A stretch of 64,000 bases of DNA, from NCBI GenBank assembly GCA_013289835.1, contig JABCZG010000005.1, positions 62,001 through 126,000 of the forward strand, given 5' to 3'. This document shows, piece after piece, positions 26,836 through 35,096 of the stretch. The stretch's first letter is position 1. Every line of letters begins with the position of its first letter. Position numbers and translations under genes: made by a program. The notes beneath the pieces were generated by a model. The model saw only the letters and a list, made by a program, of their open reading frames with translations, had not been told where the DNA came from and searched no databases. The DNA comes from Acidobacteriota bacterium. GTDB lineage: Bacteria; Acidobacteriota; Terriglobia; Acidiferrales; UBA7541.

Positions 26836-28122
26836 ATGGACAAGCGCAAATTTCTTTTTGTCTCCCTTTCAGGCCTCATCGGCGACATCGCCTGGCAAGT
26901 TCTCAAGGAAGGCCACGACGTCCGCTACTTCATCGGCGCCGAAAAAGAACGCGACATCGCCGATGGCTTCGTTCCCAAATCCCTCGACTGGGAAAAAGAC
27001 GTTGAGTGGTCCGACATCATCGTTTTCGACGACACCCTCGGCCAGGGCGCTAAGGCTCAGGCCCTCCGCGCCAACGGCAAGCCGGTAATCGGCGGCTCCC
27101 CGTATACCGACCGCCTCGAAGACGATCGCTCCTTCGGCCAGGAAGAGCTCAAATCCGCCGGCGTCAGCATCATTCCCTACGAAGACTTCGACTCCTTCGA
27201 TCCCGCCATCGAATTCGTCAAGAAAAATCCCGACCGCTACGTTATCAAGCCTAGCGGCGAGGCCCAGAACGTCAAGCGCCGCCTTTTCGTCGGCGAAGAA
27301 GAAGACGGCGAAGACGTCATTCGCATGCTGGAGGCTTACAAAAAAGCCTTCTCCGACGAAATCAAAGTATTTCAGCTCCAGCGCCGCATCAACGGTGTGG
27401 AAGTCGCCGTCGGCGCTTTCTTCAACGGCAAAAAATTCGTCACCCCGGTAAATATAAATTTCGAACACAAGAAACTTTTCCCCGGCGAAGTCGGCCCTCC
27501 CACCGGCGAAATGGGCACCGCCATGTTCTGGAGCGAACCAAACCTCCTCTTCCATCGCACGCTCCTCAAGATGGAGTCCAAGCTCGCCGAGGAAGGCTAC
27601 GTCGGCTACATCGATCTCAACTGCATCGTCAATGGCAACGGCATCTACCCGCTCGAATTCACTTCCCGCTTCGGCTATCCCACCATCAGCATCCAGCAGG
27701 AAGGCATGCTCACGCCCATCAGCGATTTCTTTTGGGAGCTGGCCACCGGCGCCGACCCCAAGTGGCGCACGCGCAGCGGTTTTCAAATCGGCATCCGCAT
27801 CGTCGTCCCGCCGTTCCCCTTCGACGACGACGCCACCTTCGAATCCTTCTCCAAAAACAACGCTATCGTTTTTAAGAAGCCTAATATGGAAGGCATCCAC
27901 ATCGAGGACGTAAAAGAAGTAAACGCCCAGTGGCTCATCGCCGGTACCTCCGGCGTCGTTTTAGTCGTCGTCGGCCTTGGCCAAACCATGAAACAAGCCC
28001 AGTCCCAGGTCTATTCGCGCACCAAAAACGTCCTCATTCCCAACATGTACTACCGCACCGACATCGGCGACCGCTGGGCCGAAGATTCCGACAAACTCCA
28101 CAACTGGGGTTATTTGAGATAA
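26836..28122 (+). CDS. ATP-grasp protein related to phosphoribosylamine-glycine ligase (PurD-like)
   Basis: A 428-residue cytoplasmic protein. The N-terminal Rossmann-like part (KFLFVSLSGLIGDIAWQVLKEGHDVRYFI) differs from the classical PurD start. The ATP-grasp region is visible in YVIKPSGEAQNVKRRLFVGEE, in VEVAVGAFFNGKKFV, and in GYIDLNCIVNGNGIYPLEFTSRFGYPTI, where the Glu and Asn residues are of the metal-binding type. The C-terminal part resembles PurD too (GTSGVVLVVVGLGQTMKQAQSQVYS). No other purine gene is near, so either a divergent GARS or a ligase acting on another substrate is possible. The ATG at 26836 was chosen as the first start at the fold; a GAGGAG lies about 15 nt upstream, rather far. 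Confidence 0.75.
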   Translation: MDKRKFLFVSLSGLIGDIAWQVLKEGHDVRYFIGAEKERDIADGFVPKSLDWEKDVEWSDIIVFDDTLGQGAKAQALRANGKPVIGGSPYTDRLEDDRSFGQEELKSAGVSIIPYEDFDSFDPAIEFVKKNPDRYVIKPSGEAQNVKRRLFVGEEEDGEDVIRMLEAYKKAFSDEIKVFQLQRRINGVEVAVGAFFNGKKFVTPVNINFEHKKLFPGEVGPPTGEMGTAMFWSEPNLLFHRTLLKMESKLAEEGYVGYIDLNCIVNGNGIYPLEFTSRFGYPTISIQQEGMLTPISDFFWELATGADPKWRTRSGFQIGIRIVVPPFPFDDDATFESFSKNNAIVFKKPNMEGIHIEDVKEVNAQWLIAGTSGVVLVVVGLGQTMKQAQSQVYSRTKNVLIPNMYYRTDIGDRWAEDSDKLHNWGYLR

Positions 28123-28161
28123 TTCCGCTGGTCTAGCTTTCGCCGGTTCCGCTCATGCTAT

Positions 28162-28761
28162 TCAGAGAGCCTTTTTATCCTTGTCGTCCCCGCGCGCTTC
28201 CAAGTAAACCAATTGAAACAGGCTTCCTTGCCCGTTCGGTTTGATTCCCACGATGTGTTGCTTTTCTTTAGTTCCCGCCTTGAAAACCATATCTCCCGGA
28301 GCCGGTTTGTCATCCCCGCAGTTCAGTGAATTCGACGATCCGCTTTTGTCCTTGGCGCTCGAATCCGGTGACGCTTGCGAGCAATTCAGAACCTTGCCGT
28401 ACCTCGCCAGCGCCTTCTTGTAAAACTCCGCGATTTTGCCCGGCGCGTCGCTCGATTCCATTTTCATCACCGCCAGTTTGAATCCAAACGAACTACCCCA
28501 CAGTCCGATCCGAGCCGCCGGTGAATCGTTATCCTTTTCCCTGTGCGGCTTCGCGCCCGGGTAAATGGGCAGCCCCACCTCCTTGGCGCTTGCGTTTCCG
28601 CTCACGATCAAACCCGCGCTGTCCTTCTCCTGCGCTCGCGCGGCCGTAACCCCCACGGCTCCCACCCAACCTACTGCCACGAGAAAACACATGCGCATCC
28701 ACACCTTTGCCCTGAAGCTACGCCTACCTTTATTCAACCGCATCATCTCTTGAATCTTCAC
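28162..28761 (-). CDS. Exported protein of unknown function
   Basis: A 199-residue protein with a long signal peptide (FRAKVWMRMCFLVAVGWVGAVGVTAARA, after about 13 positively charged residues). The mature part has VGLPIYPGAKP near its start and a domain with FGFKLAVMKMESSDAPGKIAEFYKKALARYGKVLNC; two later Cys (LNCS and LNCG) could form a disulfide. A GTG at 28761 was chosen because GGGTGAG stands just upstream and it gives a compact N-terminus; an ATG at 28806 is the alternative. I know similar unannotated proteins by the YPGA-type start only, so no function is given. It is convergent with the PurD-like gene across 39 nt. Confidence 0.75.
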   Translation of the reverse strand: MKIQEMMRLNKGRRSFRAKVWMRMCFLVAVGWVGAVGVTAARAQEKDSAGLIVSGNASAKEVGLPIYPGAKPHREKDNDSPAARIGLWGSSFGFKLAVMKMESSDAPGKIAEFYKKALARYGKVLNCSQASPDSSAKDKSGSSNSLNCGDDKPAPGDMVFKAGTKEKQHIVGIKPNGQGSLFQLVYLEARGDDKDKKAL

Positions 28762-28979
28762 GTTCTCACCCCCTCGCACCAAGTGATACGCGGACGGGTG
28801 GGCCAAAGTTCCCCCAGTCCGCTCCTTCGATTCCTTCTGCTTGCCTCAAGAGAGCGTAAAAACTCACTATCCGGATTAAAATTTACGGAATATTTCTGGC
28901 CCAATAGCAGTCCTGTCGATAAGGCGGGGTACGTTCGTCCGCCAACCCCTGGGAGCTTGGCGAGAGTGGGAAGGCTCTG

Positions 28980-29564
28980 ATGAAGCGCGTCCTAATACTC
29001 AGCCTCCTGGTAGCAACGGCGTTAGCCGCTCCTCCCGTCGCGCGCCAGCTCCAAAAAAACCAAATGGCCAAAATGACTTTAAAGGCCGGCGACCCCGCTC
29101 CTGACTTCACCTTGCTCAGCGACGAGTGGCAGACCGTGAAGCTCAGCGACTATCGCGGCAAAAAAAACGTCTTCCTCGCCGTCTACGTCCTCGCCTTTTC
29201 CGAAGGATGTACCAAGCAGCTCCAGGCCGTCCAAGCGGGCATCGACAGCGGCAAGATCGACACCAATGACACAGAAGTATTCGGCATAAGCATGGATAGT
29301 CCCGCCGCCAACGCCGCCTTCGCCAAACAAGGCGGCATCCACTTTCCGCTTCTCAGCGATATGAATCACAAAATGCTGAAGGCCTACGGCATCCTGAAAA
29401 CGCACAACGTCGAGAACGACAATTATCAGTGGGCCCTGCGTACCAACATCGTTATAGATAAGCGGGGCATCATCCAGCTCATTGATGAAGGCGACAGCGC
29501 CGTGGACCCCAACACCGCCCTCGCCCTCTGCACCACCATGCACAAGAAAGTTTCCGTGCAGTAG
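28980..29564 (+). CDS. Exported AhpC/TSA-family peroxiredoxin-like protein
   Basis: A 194-residue thioredoxin-fold protein with a signal peptide (MKRVLILSLLVATALA), therefore periplasmic. The core starts LKAGDPAPDFTLLSDEWQTVKLSDYRGKKNVFLAVYVLAFSEGCTKQLQ; the Cys of EGCTKQ sits in the peroxidatic position of the family pattern F-x-P-x-C-T, although the Pro is replaced by Glu-Gly. Later VFGISMDSPAANAAFAKQGGIHFPLLSDMNHKMLKAYGI is typical of BCP/Prx proteins. A second Cys in TALALCTTMH near the C-terminus could be resolving. GGGAAGG lies just before the start. It probably detoxifies peroxides in the envelope; the reductant is not known. Confidence 0.85.
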   Translation: MKRVLILSLLVATALAAPPVARQLQKNQMAKMTLKAGDPAPDFTLLSDEWQTVKLSDYRGKKNVFLAVYVLAFSEGCTKQLQAVQAGIDSGKIDTNDTEVFGISMDSPAANAAFAKQGGIHFPLLSDMNHKMLKAYGILKTHNVENDNYQWALRTNIVIDKRGIIQLIDEGDSAVDPNTALALCTTMHKKVSVQ

Positions 29565-29663
29565 CCCCGTCTTTCCGAAAAGAGAATTCGCTCCGCGCTA
29601 AGTCTCCTCACAAGTAGTTACGCAAGGTCCATCCAAGACCTTCCAGTACTCTCAAAAAAGTCC

Positions 29664-29706
29664 TTGACATCCAAGACTGTGTGCAACATAGTATATGCCG
29701 TACACT
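29664..29706 (+). promoter_or_regulatory. Promoter and overlapping PadR-type operator
   Basis: A perfect -35 TTGACA at 29664-29669 is followed 17 nt later by CATAGT (29687-29692). Overlapping the -10 is an imperfect palindrome ATAGTATATGCCGTACACTAT (arms ATAGT/ACTAT, with inner TA and GC steps mirrored), the kind of dyad PadR proteins bind. The predicted start lies about 10 nt before the padR ATG, so the leader is very short. Autorepression is inferred. Confidence 0.6.
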
Positions 29707-29708
29707 AT

Positions 29709-30047
29709 ATGCCGCCCGGTAACGACAACCACGAACTCTTCGAAAACCTCCGCCTCGAACTCCGCCGCGGCTCCCTCATCCTTGCAGTCCTCGTCATGCT
29801 TCGCGTCGAGCACTACGGCTACACCCTCCGCAAAGCACTCGCCGATCACGGCATGCCAATCGATGAGGGCACCTTGTACCCGCTCCTGCGCCGTCTCGAG
29901 ACCCAGGGCCTTTTGGTCAGCGAGTGGCGCGAAGAAGACAAGCGCAACAAGCGGTTCTACCGCCTCTCCGCGGAAGGCAAGGCCATTTTGAAGCCCCTGC
30001 TCGCTGAGTGGCAGGGAATCAACACATCCTTGAACGGAATTCTTTAG
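29709..30047 (+). CDS. PadR-family transcriptional regulator
   Basis: A 112-residue winged-helix regulator. The DNA-binding domain is LRRGSLILAVLVMLRVEHYGYTLRKALADHGMPIDEGTLYPLLRRLETQGLLVSEWREEDKRNKRFYRLSAEGKAIL, with the typical GTLYPLLRRLE recognition helix. It is a short (type 2) PadR with a small dimerisation helix. It is the first gene of a five-part operon with a HAAS membrane protein and an ABC-2 exporter 7-1200 nt downstream, so it probably senses a toxic compound or envelope signal and de-represses the exporter. The ATG at 29709 begins inside the operator; a further ATG at 29695 is in another frame. Confidence 0.92.
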   Translation: MPPGNDNHELFENLRLELRRGSLILAVLVMLRVEHYGYTLRKALADHGMPIDEGTLYPLLRRLETQGLLVSEWREEDKRNKRFYRLSAEGKAILKPLLAEWQGINTSLNGIL

Positions 30048-30054
30048 GAGCGTT

Positions 30055-31062
30055 ATGGAACTACTCGATAGCTATTTAAGAGCGGTCAAGCGCTACCTGC
30101 CCAGAGCGCAAAGCAGCGACATCATCAAAGAACTTTCCGACGACCTACGCTCGCAACTCGAAGAAAAGGAAACCGCCGCGGGCTGCCCCCTGACCGACGA
30201 AGAAATCGCCGCCTTTCTCAAGCAGCACGGCGACCCCATGACCGTCGCCCGCCGCTACCGCCAGGATTCCCCGAGCCTGACCATCGGTTGGGAACTCATT
30301 GGCCCGGAACTCTTTCCCATGTATTTGATCCTTTTGAGCATCAATCTGGTGATCACCATCGCCGCCCTCACCATCGTTTCTCTTTCCATGCGCGCCCAAA
30401 TCACCTGGCAAACGTTTACGCTCCCGGTAATCATCCAGATTTTTTGCGTGACCCTCGCGTTTATGGCCATGAACGTTGTGAAGCGCAAATTCCCGCAGCC
30501 CTGGTATTACCCTCCGGCCGAGATGGCGGCGATGATGCAGATTAAGCGTGGATACTCCATTTCCGGGTTGATCTTGTGGAGCCCCGTGCTTCTCTGGTGG
30601 CTGGCGCTGCCTCGCTTCCCATCTTTAATATTGGGTTCAGCCGCCGCGCATTTGGTGCTCGCTCCGTCATGGCACAACTTCTATGTTCCCATTCTGTTGC
30701 TCGTGCTGGCCTCCATCTCGCAGCGAGTCCTCAATTTGTTCTACCCAGACTGGACCTGGCTCCTGCCCGTCATGCGGCTGCTCATCAACGCCGCCAGCGT
30801 GCCGGTCCTCTATTTCCTTCTCTTCAAGAGTCAGCCGTTAGTGCTAGTCGCCGCAGCGTTCCAAGGCGTACCGCAATACGAAAAGCTTGCTGAGGCCGTC
30901 AATGGCTCGCTGGTCTGGGGCGTGTTCGGGCCGTGGCTGTGGGGCTACGCCGGAATCAGCGCGCTCGTCTACGCCTGGTACTGCTTGCCCCACCTGCGAA
31001 GGTTGCTGCGTGGCAAGGCTGGCGCGTCGTCAGCGACCGTTTCACAGTCGCCGGAGAAATGA
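30055..31062 (+). CDS. HAAS-domain integral membrane protein
   Basis: A 335-residue protein. Residues 1-75 form a soluble alpha-helical region of HAAS/DUF1700 type (LDSYLRAVKRYLPRAQSSDIIKELSDDLRSQLEEKE, then LTDEEIAAFLKQHGDPMTVARRY). About seven membrane helices follow (for example MYLILLSINLVITIAAL and LLLVLASISQRVLNLFY). In bacteria such proteins often neighbour PadR regulators and ABC exporters and may pass a signal between them; this is context only. An AGGAG ribosome site precedes the ATG by 6 nt, and the padR stop is 7 nt upstream. Its stop overlaps the small reading frame that follows by ATGA. Confidence 0.8.
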   Translation: MELLDSYLRAVKRYLPRAQSSDIIKELSDDLRSQLEEKETAAGCPLTDEEIAAFLKQHGDPMTVARRYRQDSPSLTIGWELIGPELFPMYLILLSINLVITIAALTIVSLSMRAQITWQTFTLPVIIQIFCVTLAFMAMNVVKRKFPQPWYYPPAEMAAMMQIKRGYSISGLILWSPVLLWWLALPRFPSLILGSAAAHLVLAPSWHNFYVPILLLVLASISQRVLNLFYPDWTWLLPVMRLLINAASVPVLYFLLFKSQPLVLVAAAFQGVPQYEKLAEAVNGSLVWGVFGPWLWGYAGISALVYAWYCLPHLRRLLRGKAGASSATVSQSPEK

Positions 31063-31265
31063 CCATGACTCACACCTTGCTCTTTCTCTTCGATCTACTG
31101 GCGAATTCTCAGGCTGCGGCCACTTTGCTTCCGCGATCTCTTGACGTTTGGCGCGGCCAACACCGGCTTCGCGTGTCTCCTCGGCAGCCTGGAGATTTTT
31201 CGCCGCTCGCGGCTCCGCCAGAATCAAACGGCATTTTCGCACTCGTGATAATGCCAACAAATTAG
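31059..31265 (+). CDS. Doubtful small reading frame between the HAAS protein and the ABC ATPase
   Basis: A 68-residue frame starts at an ATG overlapping the HAAS stop and begins with a hydrophobic MTMTHTLLFLFDLLANSQAAA. Its second half is polar and shows no domain. Reading the other frame from about 31134 gives another hydrophobic segment (LLTFGAANTGFACLLGSLEIF) ending in SHS*, so the stretch may be a small membrane protein broken by a frameshift, or simply non-coding leader sequence. It ends 9 nt before the ATPase start. Confidence 0.25.
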   Translation: MTMTHTLLFLFDLLANSQAAATLLPRSLDVWRGQHRLRVSPRQPGDFSPLAAPPESNGIFALVIMPTN

Positions 31266-31273
31266 GAGGCATC

Positions 31274-32170
31274 ATGATGGACAACGCATATCTAGCAGAA
31301 CTGTCCGAAGCAAAAAAGAAATTTGGCAATATCGTCGCCCTCGACGGCCTCGATCTCCAAGTGCGCCCCGGTGAGCTTTTCGCCGTCCTCGGCCCCAACG
31401 GCGCAGGAAAAACCACCGCCATCTCTCTGCTTCTGGGACTTCAACAGCCCGACGCCGGTACGGCCAGCCTTTTCGGCAAATCACCCCAACTCGTCGAAAC
31501 ACGCCGCCAAATCGGCGTGATGATGCAAGAAGCGGGCCTCGCGCCCGAACTGCGGGTCCGCGAGCAAATCGATCTCGTGGCCAGCTACTATCCGGTCCCG
31601 CTTACCCCGGATGTCGCGATGGAGCTGACCCACACCACGGCACTCGCCAATCGTCCTTACGGAAAACTCTCCGGCGGCCAGAAGCGCCAGGTGCAATTCG
31701 CCATGGCTATTGTCGGCCGGCCCAAATTACTTTTCCTCGATGAACCCACCGTCGGCCTCGACGTTCAGGCGCGCGAGCTAATGTGGGTCACGCTCCGCAA
31801 GCTCGTCAACGATGGGGCCTCCATCGTTCTCACCACGCACTATCTCGAAGAAGCTGAAGCCCTTGCTGATCGCGTGGCCGTTCTTGCCAAAGGCCGCGTC
31901 ATCGCATCCGGCACCGTCCGTGAAATCCGCGCCCTCGTTGTTCGAAAGCGCATCAATTGCTCGACCACTCTCACCGTGGAAGAAATCTCCGCGTGGCCCG
32001 GAGTGGAAAACGCTACCGCGGACAAACAGCGCCTGCTGATCACCGTAAGCAATGCGGAATCCGTTTTGCGACGCCTGCTTGCCGCCGATCAAAATCTGCG
32101 CGAAGTCGAAGTTCGCAGCGCCGGCCTCGCCGAAGCTTTCGCAGAACTCACTCAGGAGAACAAAGTATGA
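31274..32170 (+). CDS. ABC transporter ATP-binding protein (ABC-2/DRA family)
   Basis: A 298-residue ATPase. Walker A is GPNGAGKTTAIS, the Q-loop lies in IGVMMQEAGLAPEL, the signature is LSGGQKRQVQF and Walker B is LLFLDEPTVGLD with its catalytic Glu. The H-loop is in VLTTHYLEEAEALADRVAVL. This arrangement matches drug/lipid-type exporters of the CcmA/DRA group. An AGGAGG ribosome site stands 4 nt before the ATG at 31274. It partners with the permease that overlaps its stop by ATGA. Substrate unknown; control by the PadR regulator at the head of the operon is likely. Confidence 0.95.
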   Translation: MMDNAYLAELSEAKKKFGNIVALDGLDLQVRPGELFAVLGPNGAGKTTAISLLLGLQQPDAGTASLFGKSPQLVETRRQIGVMMQEAGLAPELRVREQIDLVASYYPVPLTPDVAMELTHTTALANRPYGKLSGGQKRQVQFAMAIVGRPKLLFLDEPTVGLDVQARELMWVTLRKLVNDGASIVLTTHYLEEAEALADRVAVLAKGRVIASGTVREIRALVVRKRINCSTTLTVEEISAWPGVENATADKQRLLITVSNAESVLRRLLAADQNLREVEVRSAGLAEAFAELTQENKV

Positions 32171-32964
32171 GCGCAATTTCTGTGCAGATCTCTAGCCCGC
32201 TGGAAGGCGGGGCGTTGATGCCCGCAAAGCGCCTGATGCGCGCGTATTTCATCGAAGCCAAGTACGAAACCGTTCGAATGCTTCGCACGCCCGCATTCGC
32301 GATTCCGTTCCTCGGCCTTCCAGCCCTGCTCTATCTGCTTTTCGGAGTCGTGATTTTCGGCGCCGCCATCCGCAACGATTCGAACGCTGGTCTATTTATT
32401 TTCGCCGCGTTTGCTCTGTTCGGCGTGATGGGTCCGGGGATTTTCGGCTTCGGCATGGTCGTAGCCAGCGAGCGCGAGCACGGCCTGCTCACTCTCAAGC
32501 GCGCTCTGCCGATGCCACCGCCTGCATATCTCGTCGCAAAATTGCTGATGGCCATGCTGTTCGCCGCCATCGTCATGGCCACCATGTTTGCCGTCACGCC
32601 GCTCGGCCATTTACACCTATACGTTGGCCAATTCTTCGCTTTGGCCGCGGTTGGCATTCTGGGTGCACTCCCGTTTTGCGCCATCGGCTTGTTTATCGGC
32701 GTCCTTGCCACCGGTCGCAGCGCGCCGGCGTTTGTGAACATCATTTATCAGATGATGATGCACCTCTCCGGCCTGTTCTATCCGCTGCCAAAATTTCTCC
32801 ACGCGATCGCGCCCGTTTGGCCGACCTATCATCTGCAGCAACTTTTCTTTCGTGCCGTCGGTGTTCCAAGCCAGGGCAATTCGATCACGCACATCGCCGT
32901 TCTCGTTGCCGTGACGTTGCTTTTCACTTTGTTTGCAGTGCGCCGCCTCGCCCGCAAAGGCTGA
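32167..32964 (+). CDS. ABC-2 type transporter permease
   Basis: A 265-residue permease with about six membrane helices, starting after a short cytoplasmic stretch (MRAYFIEAKYETVRMLRTPAFAIPFLGLPALLYLLF). Features include GMVVASEREHGLLTLKRALPMPPPAYLVAKLL, the typical coupling-helix segment of ABC-2 permeases, and the terminal region GLFYPLPKFLHAIAPVWPTYHLQQLFF, where a short amphipathic helix precedes the last membrane segment. The start overlaps the ATPase stop (ATGA), so the two are made together and probably form a heterotetrameric exporter. The export substrate is unknown. Confidence 0.93.
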   Translation: MSAISVQISSPLEGGALMPAKRLMRAYFIEAKYETVRMLRTPAFAIPFLGLPALLYLLFGVVIFGAAIRNDSNAGLFIFAAFALFGVMGPGIFGFGMVVASEREHGLLTLKRALPMPPPAYLVAKLLMAMLFAAIVMATMFAVTPLGHLHLYVGQFFALAAVGILGALPFCAIGLFIGVLATGRSAPAFVNIIYQMMMHLSGLFYPLPKFLHAIAPVWPTYHLQQLFFRAVGVPSQGNSITHIAVLVAVTLLFTLFAVRRLARKG

Positions 32965-33031
32965 GTTGCACGCGCATTCGAACGGGAAGGGAAGTTGCGT
33001 GACTGAAATTGCGCGAGAGGCCAGGAACTCT

Positions 33032-33751
33032 TCAATTCGCGACTGTCAATTCGATTGTGGAAGTGGTTGGAATTCGCGCGCCGCCCATCGGCGATTGGTC
33101 AATCACTGCGGCATGCGGCCACTGCGGTGCCGTTACGTAATTCACTTTGCGGCGCAGTTGCGACACGTCCAGCCGGTGTTGCGCATCAACTTCATTTAAG
33201 CCAATCAGGTGCGGCATCACATACGCCGTTTCACGCGGTCCTTCCGACACCAAGACGTCAACGCGCGGCGTCGCTGCGCCCGCGCCGGGCTTTGGATTCT
33301 GAATCATCACCATGTCCGCCGGCTCGTTCGAAAGCGTTACGCCGCTCACTTCTCCCACCTGCAATCCCATTCGCAACAGTTCAATCCGCGACGCGCGCAG
33401 CGAATTTCCCTCGAGCAGCGGAATCTGCAGCTGCCGCTGTCCCAGACTCAGCACCACGTGCGCTTGTTGCGACACTTTCATCAGCAGCCCTGCTGGCGGC
33501 GTTTGCCGCACCACCATGTTGATCGGCAATTCGTTATACACGCGGTCCGCCACGCGCAACATCAGCCCGCGCGATTGCAACATTTGATTTGCTTCAGAAA
33601 CATTCTTGCCAACCAGATTCGGCATCGTCACTTCGCGCCCGTGAATGGCGATGCGCATCGCCGTGATCGCGCTCAAAAACGCCGCCGACGCCAGGATGAA
33701 CACCAGAAAAATCATCCGGCTAAGCCATTCCAATCTTTCTCTCAGCGTCAT
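33032..33751 (-). CDS. Membrane-anchored PASTA-domain protein
   Basis: A 239-residue protein with one N-terminal membrane helix (MIFLVFILASAAFLSAITAM) followed by three PASTA repeats: VTMPNLVGKNVSEANQMLQSRGLMLRV, LQIPLLEGNSLRASRIELLRMGLQVGEV and YVMPHLIGLNEVDAQHRLDVSQLRRKV. PASTA domains bind peptidoglycan fragments or beta-lactams in PknB kinases and PBPs; here there is no kinase or transpeptidase domain. It may be a wall-sensing or tethering factor. The ATG at 33751 is preferred to the GTG at 33763 on spacing to GGAG. It is monocistronic, convergent with the ABC exporter operon. Confidence 0.85.
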   Translation of the reverse strand: MTLRERLEWLSRMIFLVFILASAAFLSAITAMRIAIHGREVTMPNLVGKNVSEANQMLQSRGLMLRVADRVYNELPINMVVRQTPPAGLLMKVSQQAHVVLSLGQRQLQIPLLEGNSLRASRIELLRMGLQVGEVSGVTLSNEPADMVMIQNPKPGAGAATPRVDVLVSEGPRETAYVMPHLIGLNEVDAQHRLDVSQLRRKVNYVTAPQWPHAAVIDQSPMGGARIPTTSTIELTVAN

Positions 33752-33900
33752 AGAGAAAATCACGCTCCGTTTGCCCGTGCCAATCAGTCTCGAACGTCAG
33801 CGCAGATTCGTCAACGCCTTCTTCCGCAGATGTGACGCTGATTTCCCGACCGATCTGCCAGGGAACTTGGGAATCGCAAATTCTGATTCCGAGTGCCGGA

Positions 33901-34914
33901 CTATTTCGCGGGAGTGAGGATTACGTCCGCGTCCACGTAAGCGGTAAACGGCGTACCTTTTTTAATTTCTGCTTGCTGGCCGTGTTTGAAGAAGGCCCCA
34001 AAAGGAAACACGGCGCCCATCACGATTGCCGTTCCCGCCTTATCCTGTCCCTCTTTGTAAGCCGATCCGTACAGCTTCACCAGCGTCCCATCTGCGTTCA
34101 GCGAGTCTATCTCAAACCCGATTTCGCCAGGCACTCCGCCTCCGCGTGAACCGTCCGCTTCCCGCACAATGGCAAACGCCGGCGCGCCCTTTTTAACCAG
34201 CACCATATCGCCGTCCTTCAAATCCTCGGCCAGCGTCATCGGAATCTTGTCGCCCACATCCGTATTCTTGGAAGTCACGTCCGCGGCAAACACCAGCGGC
34301 ACAACTGTGCCCGCACGCAGAACGAGTTGCCCGGGCACAGCCGCCGCAGATGCCGGCGCAACCGTCCCGGATGCTGCCGCATTGTTAGTTAGGGGAGTTG
34401 CCTCCGGCGCCGCAGAAGCGGGTCTTTCCGGAATCGCGGTTACCGTATACTGCGCCGTGGCTACGCGGCTGCGCGTGCCAAACGCCGTGACCGCGATAGC
34501 TTGCAAGTTGGTCGTGGCACCAATGGTGATCGGCCCCGTGTAGCGCGCGGACGCCGTGGTCGGCGTCCATCCATCTGTCGTGTAGTAAATGATTGCCCCG
34601 CGTGTGGCATCCTTGATTTTCACCATCTGCGCCGCCGCGTAAGTACCGGGCTTCAAGGAGAACGATGGTTTCGCGGCATAGAAGCCAACCGGCGTCGCTT
34701 GTGACGTCGCCTGCATCTGCTGATTCATCGCCTGCATGGCCTGCTGGTTGGCTTGCGTTGCCTGATCCATTGCCTGTTGGGCAGCCTGCTGCGCTTGCAT
34801 CGCAGCTAGCTGAGCTTGCATCGTCGCTTGTTGTGCCGCCTGCATCCCGGGGTCTTGGGCTTGCGCGTTCGCAACGCTCGCTGCCAGAATCAACAATATA
34901 AGGAAGGCTCTCAT
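33901..34914 (-). CDS. Secreted protein with Q/A/M-rich repeat and CHB_HEX-like domain
   Basis: A 337-residue protein. The signal peptide MRAFLILLILAASVANAQA precedes a tract of about 60 residues built from variants of MQAxQQA (residues about 25-75). Next, SFSLKPGTYAAAQMVKIKDATRGAIIYYTTDGWTPTTASARYTGPI matches the chitobiase/beta-hexosaminidase C-terminal (Fn3-associated) domain. A Pro/Ala linker leads to a C-terminal region VVPLVFAADVTSKNTDVGDKIPMTLAEDLKDGDMVLVKKGAPAFAIV that I cannot assign. The ATG at 34914 has GGGAG nearby and begins the signal peptide. No enzymatic residues are evident. Confidence 0.75.
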   Translation of the reverse strand: MRAFLILLILAASVANAQAQDPGMQAAQQATMQAQLAAMQAQQAAQQAMDQATQANQQAMQAMNQQMQATSQATPVGFYAAKPSFSLKPGTYAAAQMVKIKDATRGAIIYYTTDGWTPTTASARYTGPITIGATTNLQAIAVTAFGTRSRVATAQYTVTAIPERPASAAPEATPLTNNAAASGTVAPASAAAVPGQLVLRAGTVVPLVFAADVTSKNTDVGDKIPMTLAEDLKDGDMVLVKKGAPAFAIVREADGSRGGGVPGEIGFEIDSLNADGTLVKLYGSAYKEGQDKAGTAIVMGAVFPFGAFFKHGQQAEIKKGTPFTAYVDADVILTPAK

Positions 34915-35083
34915 ATCGTTTCTCCCTTGCTCATGTGACGTACCGGCTCTAGCCCCAGTTACAGCCCGAGGGCCCATTTCAACTCCACAAGTAACCTTCA
35001 TTTGCTTCAGGCGAATCAAATTTCGCTTCCTAACCCTTACGTTACAACCTCATTCGTCGTCTCTGCGGTCGAAAATCACGGGC

Positions 35084-35096
35084 ATACAATTTATCT
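35084..35096 (+). promoter_or_regulatory. Candidate -10 box directly before a start codon
   Basis: TACAAT at 35084-35089 is followed by only 7 nt before the ATG at 35097. If used, transcription would begin at about the A of the ATG and give a leaderless mRNA. No strong -35 and no Shine-Dalgarno sequence are visible. Confidence 0.35.

Noticed and set aside
26869..27900. 343-codon minus-strand frame over the ATP-grasp gene
   Set aside because: Its composition (many Val, Phe, Glu, Ala, Asp) mirrors GC-rich codon shadowing; the plus-strand frame carries conserved ATP-grasp motifs.
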